Shown piece after piece: positions 18,226 to 27,474 of a stretch of 64,000 nt of DNA. The notes beneath the pieces are model-generated. The model did not search any database, was not told where the DNA came from, and saw only the letters and a list, made by a program, of their open reading frames with translations. This DNA is from Bradyrhizobium sp. CB82 (lineage in GTDB: Bacteria; Pseudomonadota; Alphaproteobacteria; Rhizobiales; Xanthobacteraceae): positions 3,849,001 to 3,913,000 of the forward strand of contig NZ_CP121650.1 in assembly GCF_029714405.1 (NCBI RefSeq), in the 5' to 3' direction. Within the stretch, counting starts at the first letter, position 1; the number at the start of each line of letters is the position of its first letter. The position numbers and the translations under genes are program-made.

Positions 18226-20048
18226 CGGACCTGCCATCCCTGGTGAACATCAAGGGGAGTCCCCAAGTCGGCTCGGCGGCTCCCCATTCGCCGCGCTGGC
18301 TTGTTCGCGGCGCGATGGCAATCGTGCTGGTCATGGCCGCTTCGTGGCTTGGATATGCCGGTGCGTTCTATCGGGGACTGGGCGATCTGCACGCCGTAGC
18401 GCAGCAACGGCTGGCCGTCGAGGCGGCACGGCTGGATGGCTACCTCTCTCGATTTGAGTACCTGCCGTCGCTGCTGGAGACATCGCCTGATGTTTTTCGC
18501 TTGCTCGGCGACCCCGCTGATGCCGCACTGCAGCACGCGGTCAGCATGTACTTGAAATCGATCAACCTGCTTGCGGGAGCGGACAACCTCTACGTCCTGG
18601 CTGTCACCGGCGAGGCACTGGCTGCTGCCGATTTCGATCAGCCGGGTACGCCGGTTGGCAGGAACCTCTCGTATCGGCCGTATATGAGCGAAGCTCTTGC
18701 GACTGGCCGCGGTGCGTTCTTCGGTGTCGGTATTACGAGCGCGCGGGCCGGCTACTATCTTTCCTATGCTCTCAAGGAAGGCGGCCTGACGAAGGGCGTC
18801 GCCGTCGTCAAGGTCAATCTCGAGTCGCTTGAGCGCGAATGGCGCGATAGGGCAAGCGACATTGCCCTGGTCGATGGACGTCAGGTCACGATCCTCGCCT
18901 CGCGCGATGAATGGCGCTTTCGTCCGATTGTGCCATTGTCGCCTGAAGTTCTCGAGAACATCTCCCGCTCGAAGCCCTACGGAATTTCTGAGCTCAAGCC
19001 GCTCGGCTGGACGTATCTGGAGGGAGGCGGGCGTGTTTCGGCTGAGGACGGCTCGACTTACAGCATCGACGAACGCTGGTTGAACGGAAACCAGTGGAGG
19101 CTCCTGCTTCTCGGGGACGAGAGGCCGATGAGACAGACGGCCCTCGCCATCGGGAGCTTCTCGGGGCTCGCCGGTATCGTGGCATTGCTGGCATTTGGTC
19201 TGCTCGAACAGCGCAGGAGGGAAATCAGGCAGCGGCTCGCCAGCCAGGTCGCGTTGCAGGCGGCGAACGACACACTCGAGATCAGGGTACAGGAGCGAAC
19301 CGCTGAACTGCGCGCGGCGCAGGACGATCTCGTTCATGCCGGCAAGCTTGCTGCTCTCGGCCAGATGTCGGCCGGCATCGTCCATGAGTTGAACCAGCCC
19401 CTGGCGGCTCTGCAGACCGCTGCCGACAACGCGATCCTGCTCGTCGATCGCGGCGCGATTGGCGATGCCCGCGGGAATCTCATCCGAATTGGTGAACTGG
19501 TGCGCAGGCTCGGCCGCCTGACCAGTCAGCTTCGGGTCTTCGCTTACAAGTCGAATAGCCCACTTGATGCGGTCTCAGTCGCGCATGCGCTGACCGAATC
19601 GCTCAAGATCGTCGCTGCACGTGTCAAGGAAAGCGGAGCCGAAGTCTCAATGGACGTCGAGGCGGGTCTCCGCGTCCTCGCTGATCAGATCCGGCTCGAA
19701 CAGCTCCTCTGCAACATCCTGGCAAATGCGCTGGATGCCCTTGAAGGGGTCGAACCAAAATCGATCTCGATCCGGGCGAGCAGAGAGGAGGGGCAGACTG
19801 CCCGTGCCCGCATCGCCATCAGCAATAGCGGTCCCCCAATTGCACCCGACGTCCTCCAGCGCATGTTCGAGCCCTTCGTGACGACCAAGCCTGCCGGCAA
19901 AGGCCTCGGTCTTGGCCTGATGCTGTCTAATCACATTGCGCGCTCCTTTGGTGGCGAACTGCATGCACGAAATCTCGTGCCACGTGGCGCCGAATTTGTC
20001 GTGCTCCTTCCACTGGCTGACACAGCAGGGGCTTCGCATGAGCGATGA
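18174..20048 (+). CDS. dctB: DctB-like membrane sensor histidine kinase
   Basis: This 624-residue kinase has a membrane segment near residues 44-62, a periplasmic double-Cache sensor domain to about 320, a second membrane segment and a coiled coil (ANDTLEIRVQERTAELRAA). The kinase core has its phospho-accepting His in IVHELNQPLAAL near residue 403, an N box ILANALDAL and G boxes ending GKGLGLGLMLS. This is the layout of DctB, which senses C4-dicarboxylates and phosphorylates DctD. The start is unclear: ATG 18174 overlaps the cydB relic, ATG 18222 is an alternative, and neither has a good ribosome site. Its stop overlaps the regulator gene. Confidence 0.85.
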   Translation: MREGTADTPRICLVHEMTDLPSLVNIKGSPQVGSAAPHSPRWLVRGAMAIVLVMAASWLGYAGAFYRGLGDLHAVAQQRLAVEAARLDGYLSRFEYLPSLLETSPDVFRLLGDPADAALQHAVSMYLKSINLLAGADNLYVLAVTGEALAAADFDQPGTPVGRNLSYRPYMSEALATGRGAFFGVGITSARAGYYLSYALKEGGLTKGVAVVKVNLESLEREWRDRASDIALVDGRQVTILASRDEWRFRPIVPLSPEVLENISRSKPYGISELKPLGWTYLEGGGRVSAEDGSTYSIDERWLNGNQWRLLLLGDERPMRQTALAIGSFSGLAGIVALLAFGLLEQRRREIRQRLASQVALQAANDTLEIRVQERTAELRAAQDDLVHAGKLAALGQMSAGIVHELNQPLAALQTAADNAILLVDRGAIGDARGNLIRIGELVRRLGRLTSQLRVFAYKSNSPLDAVSVAHALTESLKIVAARVKESGAEVSMDVEAGLRVLADQIRLEQLLCNILANALDALEGVEPKSISIRASREEGQTARARIAISNSGPPIAPDVLQRMFEPFVTTKPAGKGLGLGLMLSNHIARSFGGELHARNLVPRGAEFVVLLPLADTAGASHER

Positions 20049-21414
20049 CCAATCGATTGGCGTGATCTATGTCGAAGACGACGACGATGTCCGGATCGGC
20101 GGCGCTCAGGCGCTGGAACTTGCCGGCTTTGCCGTCTCCGGTTTCGCATCCGTCGAAGCGGCTGATGCGACGGTCCGATCCGACAAGCCGTTTATTGTCG
20201 TCTGCGACGTACGCCTGCGCGGCAAAAGCGGTCTTGATTGGCTGACTGATCTGCGCCGGCTGGATCAGGATTTGCCGGTGATCCTGATTACCGGGCATGG
20301 CGATATTTCGATGGCCGTTCAGGCGATGCGAAATGGTGCCTACGACTTCATCGAGAAGCCATGCTCGTCGGAGCAACTCGTTTCCGTGGTGCGCAGAGCG
20401 GTCGAGAAGAGACGGCTGACACTGGAGGTACGCTCGTTGCGATCGGCCTTGGCGGATCGCCAGGGCATCGAGGCGAGTCTGCTCGGCCGATCGCCGCAGA
20501 TCCAGGAGGTGCGCAGGCTCGTATCCACATTGGCCGCAACGAATGTCGATGTGACGATCTACGGCGAAACCGGCACCGGCAAGGACGTCGTCGCGCGCTG
20601 CCTTCACAATCACAGCGGACGGCGCCGCGGCAATTATGTCCCGGTGAACTGTGGCGGGCTTCCGGAATCGCTGGTCGAAAGCGAATTGTTCGGGCACGAG
20701 ATCGGCGCATTCACAGGTGCCACGCGTCAGCGCATAGGCAAGATCGAATATGCGAATGGAGGAACGCTTTTCCTTGACGAAATCGAGAGCATGCCGCTCA
20801 GCGTGCAGGTGAAGTTGCTGAGGTCGCTTCAGGATCGGTCGATCGAGCGCGTCGGCTCGAACAAGCCGATCTCGGTGGACTGCCGCGTCGTGGCGGCGAG
20901 CAAGACGAACCTGTTGGAGTTGAGCGAGAAGCGAGTATTTCGCGCGGATCTCTACTATCGTCTCGGCGTCGCCTTCATCGAGCTGCCGCCACTGCGCGAG
21001 CGGCGCGAAGATATTCCGCTGCTGTTCGAGCATTTCGCGCTGGAAGCTGCCAGACGGTTCGAGCGCGATGCCCCGATCCTCGATGATCAGACGACGTCCG
21101 CCCTCCTGGCTTATTCGTGGCCGGGAAATGTGCGGGAGCTTCGCAACGTCGCGGACCGCTTCGTGCTTGGGGTTCTCGATGGCAAGATGATCAACAAATC
21201 AGGCCTCGGAAGCTCGGACGTGTCATTGCCTCGCCAACTCGAAAACATCGAGCGATCGATCATCGAGGACGCATTGCGCCGCAGGCAGGGCGACGTCCAG
21301 GGAACCGCCGCGCTTTTGGGGCTTCCGAAGCAAACCTTGTACGACAAGATCAAGCGTCTCTCGGTGAACGTTGACGGGATCAGGGAAGGCTCGATTGTCC
21401 GCGCGGGATCATGA
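20038..21414 (+). CDS. dctD: DctD-like sigma-54-dependent response regulator
   Basis: This 458-residue activator starts at ATG 20038, inside the end of the sensor gene, so the two are probably translationally coupled. A receiver domain has the phosphorylated Asp near residue 57 (VVCDVRLRGKSG). The AAA+ domain follows with Walker A YGETGTGKD, the sigma-54 contact loop GAFTGA and Walker B GGTLFLDEIES. A Fis-type helix-turn-helix ends the protein (GDVQGTAALLGLPKQTLYDKI). It should activate sigma-54 promoters when dicarboxylate is sensed; likely targets are dctA and the aceE operon, by inference. Confidence 0.9.
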   Translation: MSDDQSIGVIYVEDDDDVRIGGAQALELAGFAVSGFASVEAADATVRSDKPFIVVCDVRLRGKSGLDWLTDLRRLDQDLPVILITGHGDISMAVQAMRNGAYDFIEKPCSSEQLVSVVRRAVEKRRLTLEVRSLRSALADRQGIEASLLGRSPQIQEVRRLVSTLAATNVDVTIYGETGTGKDVVARCLHNHSGRRRGNYVPVNCGGLPESLVESELFGHEIGAFTGATRQRIGKIEYANGGTLFLDEIESMPLSVQVKLLRSLQDRSIERVGSNKPISVDCRVVAASKTNLLELSEKRVFRADLYYRLGVAFIELPPLRERREDIPLLFEHFALEAARRFERDAPILDDQTTSALLAYSWPGNVRELRNVADRFVLGVLDGKMINKSGLGSSDVSLPRQLENIERSIIEDALRRRQGDVQGTAALLGLPKQTLYDKIKRLSVNVDGIREGSIVRAGS

Positions 21415-21539
21415 CGATCGGAGAGGGAGCCGGCACGGCATCCTTTGATGTTACGCGATGACCGCGAAGGCAGCCAGAGAGAAGCGGGTCCGGAGCAGGA
21501 AACGAACAACACATTCGACTTCGTCCGAGTGAGGGTGAC

Positions 21540-23255
21540 ATGAATCGGCCGTTCAACATGCCTGACGAGTTCGTCGATGCCTTCGTGAAGGCTGGCGCGA
21601 GCCTGTGGCGATCTCTAGCGTCTGCGTCGACGGCTGGCGACCGCACGGAGACCGGTTCGGTGATGGAATCGACAGGACGTCTCGTCGAACTCCAGGCTGA
21701 CCATCTGAGGCGCCTCTATGCGCTCGCGGAACATGTCCTCAAGACGAGCGCGGGCATGCAGGCCGAAGCAGCGGTCGAGCCGGTGCGGGGGGACCGGAGG
21801 TTCAACGGCGCGGAATGGCGCGACAATGCGCTCTATAGCCTGCTGAAGCAATGCTATCTGCTGAACGCGCGCTATTGCGTCGACTTCGTGGAAGCTCTCG
21901 ATCTCGACGAGAAGGAGAAGCACCGCCTGCGGTTCTTCACGCGCCAGCTCGTCGAGGCAATGAGCCCGACCAATTTTGCCGCCACCAATCCCGACGCCAT
22001 CAAGATCGCGGCGGAAACGGAAGGTCAAAGCCTGAAGGCCGGCCTGGACAATTTGATGGCGGATCTCGGCAAGGGAAACCTTACCATCACGGACGAACGC
22101 GCGTTCGAAGTGGGAAAGGACGTCGCGACATCGAGAGGCGCGGTGGTGTTCGAGAATGATCTGTTTCAGCTCATCCAGTATGAACCGGCGACCGAGCAGG
22201 TGGCTGCTCGCCCGTTGCTGATCGTCCCGCCCTGCATCAACAAGTTCTACATCCTCGATCTTCAGCCGGCGAATTCGTTCGTCCGCTTTGCGATCGAGCG
22301 CGGCTTGACCGTCTTTATGGTGTCCTGGCGCAATCCCGATGCGTCATATGGGCATCTTGGGTGGGACGACTACGTCGCGAGCGGCGCAATGCGTGCGATC
22401 GAGGTCGCCCGATCGATCTCGGGCGCCGACAAGATCAACGTCGTCGGCTGGTGTGTCGGAGGCACGATCCTGTCCTCAGCCCTCGCGATTCTGCGCACGC
22501 GCGGCGACGAATCGGTCGCGAGCGTGACATTGCTGACGACGATGCTCGACTTTCGCGAGCCCGGCGACCTCGGGGTATTCGTCGACGAGGAGAGCGTGCG
22601 TCTGCGTGAGCAGACGATCGGGAAGGATGGAATCTACCGGGGCGCCGAGCTCGGGTTCGTGTTCCAGACGCTGCGTTCGAAGGAGCTCATCTGGCCGAAC
22701 GTGGTCAATCACTATCTCAAGGGAAAACCGCCCGAACGCTTCGATCTCCTGTTCTGGAACGCGGACGTCACCAATCTGCCCGGCCCGATGTACTGCTGGT
22801 ACATCAGGAATATGTACCTGGAGAACAACCTCCGGGAGCCGAACAGGCTGACGATGTGCGACACGCCCGTCGATCTCGGCCGGGTCGATCTGCCTGCCTA
22901 CGTCCTCGCGACGATGGAAGATCACATCGTGCCTTGGCGATCGGCATATCGAACAACAGGCCTGCTCAGCGGAGACATTCGTTTTGTCCTCGGCGCGAGC
23001 GGGCATATTGCCGGTGTGATCAATCCCGCATCGAAGAACAAGCGAAGCTATTGGGTATCCGCCAATCGGGATGAAGATCCAGCGGCGTGGCTCGCCGGCG
23101 CGGAGGAGAAGCCCGGCAGTTGGTGGAACGACTGGATCGCCTGGCTTGAGCCATGGACGGAAGACAAGCTGGCAGCACGCACGCAGCTCGGCAGCAACCT
23201 CTATCCTCCGGGTGAAGCCGCGCCGGGACGGTACGTGAAAGAGAAAGCAAGCTGA
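21540..23255 (+). CDS. phaC: Class I poly(3-hydroxyalkanoate) synthase
   Basis: This 571-residue enzyme polymerises 3-hydroxybutyryl-CoA into storage granules. It has the PhaC N-terminal domain and an alpha/beta-hydrolase core. The lipase-like box GWCVGG carries the catalytic Cys at about 305. The catalytic Asp lies around MEDHIVPW and the His is in GASGHIAGVINP. Its linked phaA and phaB are degraded, so monomer must come from paralogues elsewhere if it is active. An upstream gap of 125 bases separates it from dctD. Confidence 0.93.
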   Translation: MNRPFNMPDEFVDAFVKAGASLWRSLASASTAGDRTETGSVMESTGRLVELQADHLRRLYALAEHVLKTSAGMQAEAAVEPVRGDRRFNGAEWRDNALYSLLKQCYLLNARYCVDFVEALDLDEKEKHRLRFFTRQLVEAMSPTNFAATNPDAIKIAAETEGQSLKAGLDNLMADLGKGNLTITDERAFEVGKDVATSRGAVVFENDLFQLIQYEPATEQVAARPLLIVPPCINKFYILDLQPANSFVRFAIERGLTVFMVSWRNPDASYGHLGWDDYVASGAMRAIEVARSISGADKINVVGWCVGGTILSSALAILRTRGDESVASVTLLTTMLDFREPGDLGVFVDEESVRLREQTIGKDGIYRGAELGFVFQTLRSKELIWPNVVNHYLKGKPPERFDLLFWNADVTNLPGPMYCWYIRNMYLENNLREPNRLTMCDTPVDLGRVDLPAYVLATMEDHIVPWRSAYRTTGLLSGDIRFVLGASGHIAGVINPASKNKRSYWVSANRDEDPAAWLAGAEEKPGSWWNDWIAWLEPWTEDKLAARTQLGSNLYPPGEAAPGRYVKEKAS

Positions 23256-23850
23256 TGGCGCGACCATTCGTTGTCTATCAACCAGTTAGGGATGCGATGG
23301 TCCGAAGGTCTGCCAGCCGAGCGATGGAGCGGGCCGCGAGCTGCTGGGCCAGTTCCAGCAGGGACTGGTCGACGGCTTGTCGGCTTCATCCAGATAGATC
23401 GCAGATAGTTCGAAGACAATTGCTCCGCGTGACGAAGCGCGCGCGCAACCGAAGCAGACGCTCTCTCGACCACATTTAGCCTGATGGCCATTCCTCGAAT
23501 TCTGTATATCGTCGGCAGCCGTCCGAATGTCCAGGCGCGACCTGATCGATGCGGATGGTCGTCTGGCCGTATGTGGCGCGAGAGATCGCGTTTTAGGTGG
23601 CGGCCGGCGCCCTTTGAACCTGTCATGAATGTTCCGTTCCGTGACTCTAATGGATTTCGCTGAAAGAGGCCCGATCTGAGATCAAGATGGATTGCTCCGG
23701 ACAGCGCTCGCACCACCTTGATGCAGCCTCATCCGAAGAGAAAAGGCGGAACAAACTGGATGAGTACGACCAGAAAACGATTGCAAGCAGCGCCGTAAAG
23801 ATCTTCTACTGAAGGTGTGAGAAGAGGAGCGACCAGCAAGGAGAAACAAG
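23256..23850. other. Gene-poor region between phaC and osmC
   Basis: Nearly 600 bases without a convincing gene. Open frames on both strands here have no good ribosome site and rare-looking composition (Arg/Ser-rich), and none resembles a known family. With relics on both sides this may be decayed coding sequence, but nothing recognisable is left. Confidence 0.5.
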
Positions 23851-24273
23851 ATGATCCGCAAGGCAAGAGCAGTGTGGCAGGGCACCGGCCGTGACGGCAG
23901 CGGCCATCTATCCAGCGAATCCGGCGTGCTTGCCGAGACACCCTATTCCTTCAAGACACGCTTCGAGAACGAGAAGGGGACCAATCCAGAGGAGCTTATC
24001 GCCGCCGCTCACGCCGGCTGCTTCACGATGGCACTGGCTTTCGGCCTGCAGCTCGCGGGCTTTACACCAGCGGAGCTCTCGACGGAGGCTGCGGTGACGC
24101 TCGAGCCGGAAGGCAAGGGATTCAAGATCAGCAAGTCTGCGCTCACCTTGCGCGGCAAAGTGCCGAACCTTGACGATGCCGGTTTCGCCCGCATCGCCGG
24201 GGAGGCCGAGAAGAATTGTCCGGTGTCTAGGGTGCTCAACGCCACCATCACGCTGGATGCGAAGCTGGTCTAG
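23851..24273 (+). CDS. osmC: OsmC family peroxiredoxin
   Basis: A 140-residue protein that reduces organic hydroperoxides in the cytoplasm. The two catalytic cysteines are visible in HAGCFTMAL (about residue 57) and KNCPVSRV (about 124). The start block RKARAVWQGTGRDGSG is typical of OsmC. GGAGAAAC precedes the ATG. The following gene is a broken cupin, and nearby small genes suggest a stress-related cluster, though no common function is clear. Confidence 0.9.
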   Translation: MIRKARAVWQGTGRDGSGHLSSESGVLAETPYSFKTRFENEKGTNPEELIAAAHAGCFTMALAFGLQLAGFTPAELSTEAAVTLEPEGKGFKISKSALTLRGKVPNLDDAGFARIAGEAEKNCPVSRVLNATITLDAKLV

Positions 24274-24300
24274 CTGACTGTGAGCAAGGAGACAGAGCGA

Positions 24301-24652
24301 TGGCCCGCAATCATCGGCCCGACCAGGCCGAGTTCAGGGCCATCCCGCCGAACCCGGGCCCTACGTGGTCCGGGTCAAAGTGCCCGGAGATAAGAAGCTG
24401 ATGCCGCACAAGCATCCGGAGGACCGCATCTACACGATCATGTCGGGTGTCTTCTACATCGGGCTGGGCTAGACCTTCCAGGGCGACAAGGTGAAGGCCA
24501 ACCCGCCCGGAAGCGTCATCGTGTTGCCCGGTGACACCTGGCATTTTCACTGGGCGAAGTCCGGCGAATACGTCACGCAGGTTTCCGCGGTCGGCCCGCT
24601 CGGCCTCGAATATCACGACATGCACGACGATCCGCGCCATCAGCACGCATAA
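24301..24652 (+). pseudogene. Cupin-domain protein with frameshift and nonsense codon
   Basis: An ATG at 24301 opens a frame that shifts near 24357. The downstream frame reads a cupin barrel with the metal-type motif PHKHPEDRIYTIMSG, then hits an in-frame TAG at 24470 directly after YIGLG. The same frame continues through TFQGDKVKA, GSVIVLPGDTWHFHW and EYHDMHDDPRH to a normal stop at 24650. Related cupins usually have Glu at the stop position, so GAG to TAG is the likely change. With two lesions the gene is dead unless one or both are sequence errors. Confidence 0.82.
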
Positions 24653-24715
24653 GGCCGTTGCTCCAGCGATTGGGCGCGGATCACGTGGGAGGATCTGGAA
24701 GCCGGGAGGATAGTC

Positions 24716-25009
24716 ATGGCCAAGGGATACTGGATCACCTTCTATCGCTCGATCTCCGACCCGGTGGCGCTCGCCGCGTATGCAAAGCTGGCCGGACCGG
24801 CCATCACCTCCAATGGCGGCCGCTTCCTGGCGCGCGGCGGTGCCGCGAGGGCCTATGAGCAGGGCACCGCTCAGCGCGCCACGGTGACGGAGTTCGACAG
24901 CGTCGAACAGGCCATCGCGGCTCACGACAGCCCCGCTTATCAAGAAGCGCTCAAGGCGCTTGGCAACGCCTGCGAGCGGGACGTCCGCATCGTCGAGGGA
25001 TTGGACTGA
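24716..25009 (+). CDS. DUF1330 family protein
   Basis: This 97-residue protein matches the DUF1330 family, a small ferredoxin-like (dimeric alpha/beta barrel) fold of unknown role. Recognisable blocks are YWITFYRSISDPVALAAYAKL, GRFLARGG and the VTEFDSVEQAIAAHDSPAYQEAL segment. GGGAGGA lies 6 bases before the ATG. It sits among other small genes and has no informative partner. Confidence 0.85.
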   Translation: MAKGYWITFYRSISDPVALAAYAKLAGPAITSNGGRFLARGGAARAYEQGTAQRATVTEFDSVEQAIAAHDSPAYQEALKALGNACERDVRIVEGLD

Positions 25010-25115
25010 AAGCCACAAGGCCTCTCGCCCGGGGGTAGCGCTGGGACATGCGATGGAACCAACAGTCTCAGTAACAATGGCAATGTTTGCCGAGAGCACG
25101 CATGGGAGGACCGAG

Positions 25116-25511
25116 ATGGATGATCGAAATGCGCGCCTTGCGTTGGAGCGTCACTGGCATGCATCGGATGTCGGCGATTTCACGGTGGAGCATGACATCT
25201 ACCGTGAGGATGCCGTGCTCGACTATCCGCAATCAGGCGAGCGGATCCGCGGTCGGCAGAACATCCAACAGAGCCGGTTCGTCCAGCCGAACAAAAAGCG
25301 CTTCACGGTCCGGCGAATTGTTGGAAGCGGCGATCTATGGGTTACCGAATTCACGCTCAGCTATGACGACATGCCATCCTATGCGGTGAGCATCATGGAA
25401 TTCCGCGACGGACTGGTGGCGCACGAAACGCAATATTTCGCCGACCGATTTGAGCCAGCACCCTCGCGCGCAGATCTCGTCGAGCGAATTCGCGGAGATT
25501 CGCCGCCCTGA
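25116..25511 (+). CDS. SnoaL/NTF2-like protein
   Basis: A 131-residue cone-shaped-fold protein of the nuclear transport factor 2 / SnoaL class. ALERHWHASDVGDFTVEHDIYREDAVLDYPQ (a longer block, cited only by its ends ALERHW and LDYPQ) marks the N-terminal helices and first strand. Members are isomerases, hydrolases or binding proteins, and the reaction here is unknown. The frame is open back to 24960, but the ATG at 25116 has GGGAGGA at the right distance and begins the family similarity. Confidence 0.72.
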   Translation: MDDRNARLALERHWHASDVGDFTVEHDIYREDAVLDYPQSGERIRGRQNIQQSRFVQPNKKRFTVRRIVGSGDLWVTEFTLSYDDMPSYAVSIMEFRDGLVAHETQYFADRFEPAPSRADLVERIRGDSPP

Positions 25512-25597
25512 GCGGCCAGTACGGGACGCCGGCGGAATTGTGATGCCGGACACTGTTGCCGGCGGACATGGCGACGGAATCGACTGCCTCTTCCTGT

Positions 25598-25811
25598 ATT
25601 GGCAAGCTGCGCCTGAAGCATCGGCTCGTCATAGATCTGATCTTATCATGAACGATCGGTTGCCGAAGTGGCCGAGATTCTCGACATCCCACGCGGGACC
25701 GTGAAAACACGAATGTTTCATGTTCGCAGACAGCTCGCGATGCTGCTCGAAAGCGCCGGCATCAGTTCCGTCGGCGCGGATGAGGGGCCGCAGCACTTAC
25801 TGAGACTGTAA
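25598..25811 (+). pseudogene. Fragment of an ECF sigma factor (region 4)
   Basis: In one frame KLRLKHRLVIDLIL resembles the start of sigma region 4 and ends at a TGA at 25638 or nearby. A second frame from about 25641 continues VAEVAEILDIPRGTVKTRMF and RRQLAMLL, the helix-turn-helix that binds -35 elements, up to a stop at 25809. Region 2 is absent. Its last bases overlap the 84-bp repeat, so repeat insertion or deletion may have helped to break it. Confidence 0.7.
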
Positions 25812-25884
25812 CCCCTCACCCGGATCGCATCTGGCGATGCGATCCGACCTCTCCCTCCTGGAGAGGTGAATCCTCGGCATCGCA
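25801..25884 (-). repeat. 84-bp palindromic repeat, copy 1
   Basis: The reverse complement matches 61056-61139 at 82 of 84 bases with no gaps. The unit folds into two hairpins: one with arms ACCTCTCC/GGAGAGGT-like and one with arms GGATCGCATC/GATGCGATCC around a four-base loop. It lies at the 3' end of the sigma-factor relic. It looks like a small dispersed palindromic element, not an insertion sequence. Confidence 0.92.
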
Positions 25885-26175
25885 CCGCGTGCGTCGGCGG
25901 AGCTCAATGAGACTCTCGAGGGTCCGTGCGTCGATTTGATCCGGAGCGAGCAAATGGTAGCTATGGCCGGCGACGATCAGCCGCGCTTCGTCGCGAAACG
26001 TGCCGCCGGAAGCGACGATCCGATTGCCCGGGCGTCGCGCCAACTGCTGGTGCAATCGCAATGCCTTCGTCCCCTCAGACCCGCGTCCACTTTAGGCACG
26101 GTCACCCGGACGAGACGACCAGCCCCAACCGCGCGCATATTGCCGGTCGCGTCAGGAAGGAGATTTGAGAATTTC
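25885..26175. other. Intergenic region, possible unidentified fragment
   Basis: About 290 bases with no intact gene. On the minus strand a frame reads a protein-like stretch (LIVAGHSYHLLAPDQIDART) that runs into the repeat. It has no clear start and I do not recognise it. Confidence 0.35.
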
Positions 26176-27306
26176 TCAGGGAACGTCCTTCCACGTTCCA
26201 GCGCGATTCGATGCGTGAATGGTCTCGACCAGCGTTTGAATGCGCAGGCCGGCGCGGAAGTTGAATGGCTCCGATCGACGTCCGGCGATGGCATCCAGGT
26301 AGGCTGCTGCTTCGATCGCCTTCAGGTCGTTGAAACCAAGCTGGTGGCCTGGCGCAACGCAGAACAGGCCGTATGGGGGATGCGCCGGGCCTGCCTCGAT
26401 CCGCCGGAATCCCTGACGGCCAAGGTGGTCATCGGTCGAGAAGAAGTGCAACTCGTTGAAGCGTTCCTGGCTGAAGGCGAGGGCGCCTCTGCTTCCATAG
26501 ACCTCGAAGTCGTGTTGCATCTTCCGCCCCGTCGCAATCCAATTCGCCTCGATCGAGCCGGAGGCGCCGTTGGCGAAACGGAGGAAAGCTCGGCCGACAT
26601 CATCGACTTCGACGCGCCTTCGGCCGTCTTTGCCATCCGGACGTTCCCTGATCATCGTGACGCAATCGCCCATGACGCGAGTGATCGGTCCGGCGCTTGG
26701 ACCCAACAGGAATTCGGCGGTGGCTAGTGCGTGGCTGCCAATGTCGGCCAGCGCGCCGCCGCCCACCGGATCATGCCGGAATGTGAACGGCCCAGTGTTG
26801 TCGGCCATGTAGTCTTCGGCGTGGATACCGCGGTAGCCGCGTATCTCGCCGAGTTCTCCCGCCGCGATCATATCGCGTGCGAGGCCCAGCATGGGGTTGC
26901 AAAGGTAGTTGAACCCGACTTGCGTCTTGACTCCGGCCGCTTCGGCGGCCTCGGCCATTTCGCGGGAGTCTGTCGCAAGCGGCGCCAGCGGCTTTTCGCA
27001 ATACACATGTTTGCCCCTGGCAATCGCAGCCAAGGCCATTTCCTTGTGGAGTGCGTTGGGCGTGGTGATGTTCACGACGTCGATACTTGGGTCCGCCACG
27101 AGAGATCGCCAGTCCGAGGTCGCGCGCGCGAAGCCGAGGGCCGAGGCTGCTTTTGCGGCGGCCTCGTCGCTGATATCCGCGATCGTATGAAGTTCCAGCT
27201 CGAAAGGGAGGTCGAAGACACGCGCGGCGATGGAGTAGCCGAAAGCGTGGGTCTTCCCCATGAATCCGCTACCGATGAGGCCGATGCGAAGCTTCGGTTT
27301 GGTCAT
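26176..27306 (-). CDS. Gfo/Idh/MocA family oxidoreductase
   Basis: This 376-residue NAD(P)-dependent sugar or polyol dehydrogenase has the nucleotide-binding start LRIGLIGSGFMGKTHA and the family motif CEKPLA near residue 100. The C-terminal substrate domain has GGGALADIGSHA. The start at 27306 follows AGGA; the upstream in-frame codons to 27429 lie in the promoter. It is divergent from iolD across a region with a GCAATA-N4-TTGC motif, so it is probably co-regulated with the inositol genes. A role on an inositol isomer or inosose is inferred. Confidence 0.85.
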   Translation of the reverse strand: MTKPKLRIGLIGSGFMGKTHAFGYSIAARVFDLPFELELHTIADISDEAAAKAASALGFARATSDWRSLVADPSIDVVNITTPNALHKEMALAAIARGKHVYCEKPLAPLATDSREMAEAAEAAGVKTQVGFNYLCNPMLGLARDMIAAGELGEIRGYRGIHAEDYMADNTGPFTFRHDPVGGGALADIGSHALATAEFLLGPSAGPITRVMGDCVTMIRERPDGKDGRRRVEVDDVGRAFLRFANGASGSIEANWIATGRKMQHDFEVYGSRGALAFSQERFNELHFFSTDDHLGRQGFRRIEAGPAHPPYGLFCVAPGHQLGFNDLKAIEAAAYLDAIAGRRSEPFNFRAGLRIQTLVETIHASNRAGTWKDVP

Positions 27307-27389
27307 GCCGGAAGTCCTGTTCACGATGAGCTCGCAGTTGAGGCGACCTAAGAGAAAAACGAGCACGTTCCGAATGGAAGACGTTGTCG

Positions 27390-27403
27390 GCAATAATTGT
27401 TGC
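27390..27403. promoter_or_regulatory. Candidate inositol-regulon operator, site A
   Basis: GCAATAATTGTTGC is a near-palindrome of the form GCAATA-N4-TTGC, followed by GGAAAAA. It lies between the divergent dehydrogenase gene (start 27306) and iolD (start 27475). Related sites occur at 33558 and 35780. A likely binder is the RpiR-family regulator at 32434-33306. Confidence 0.5.
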
Positions 27404-27474
27404 GGAAAAATGTTATTGTCAATATTCAATGCAAATGGTTATGTTCCTCGCAAACCGTCGAGGGAGGAGACCAC

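Noticed and set aside
21440..21460. A possible sigma-54 promoter before phaC (CGGCAC followed by CCTTTG)
   Set aside because: The -12 GC dinucleotide is missing, so the match is too weak to report.
23671..23685. An FNR/FixK-like box (CCGAT-N5-ATCAA)
   Set aside because: The spacing is one base too long and the first half-site has two mismatches; no gene with oxygen-linked function follows closely.
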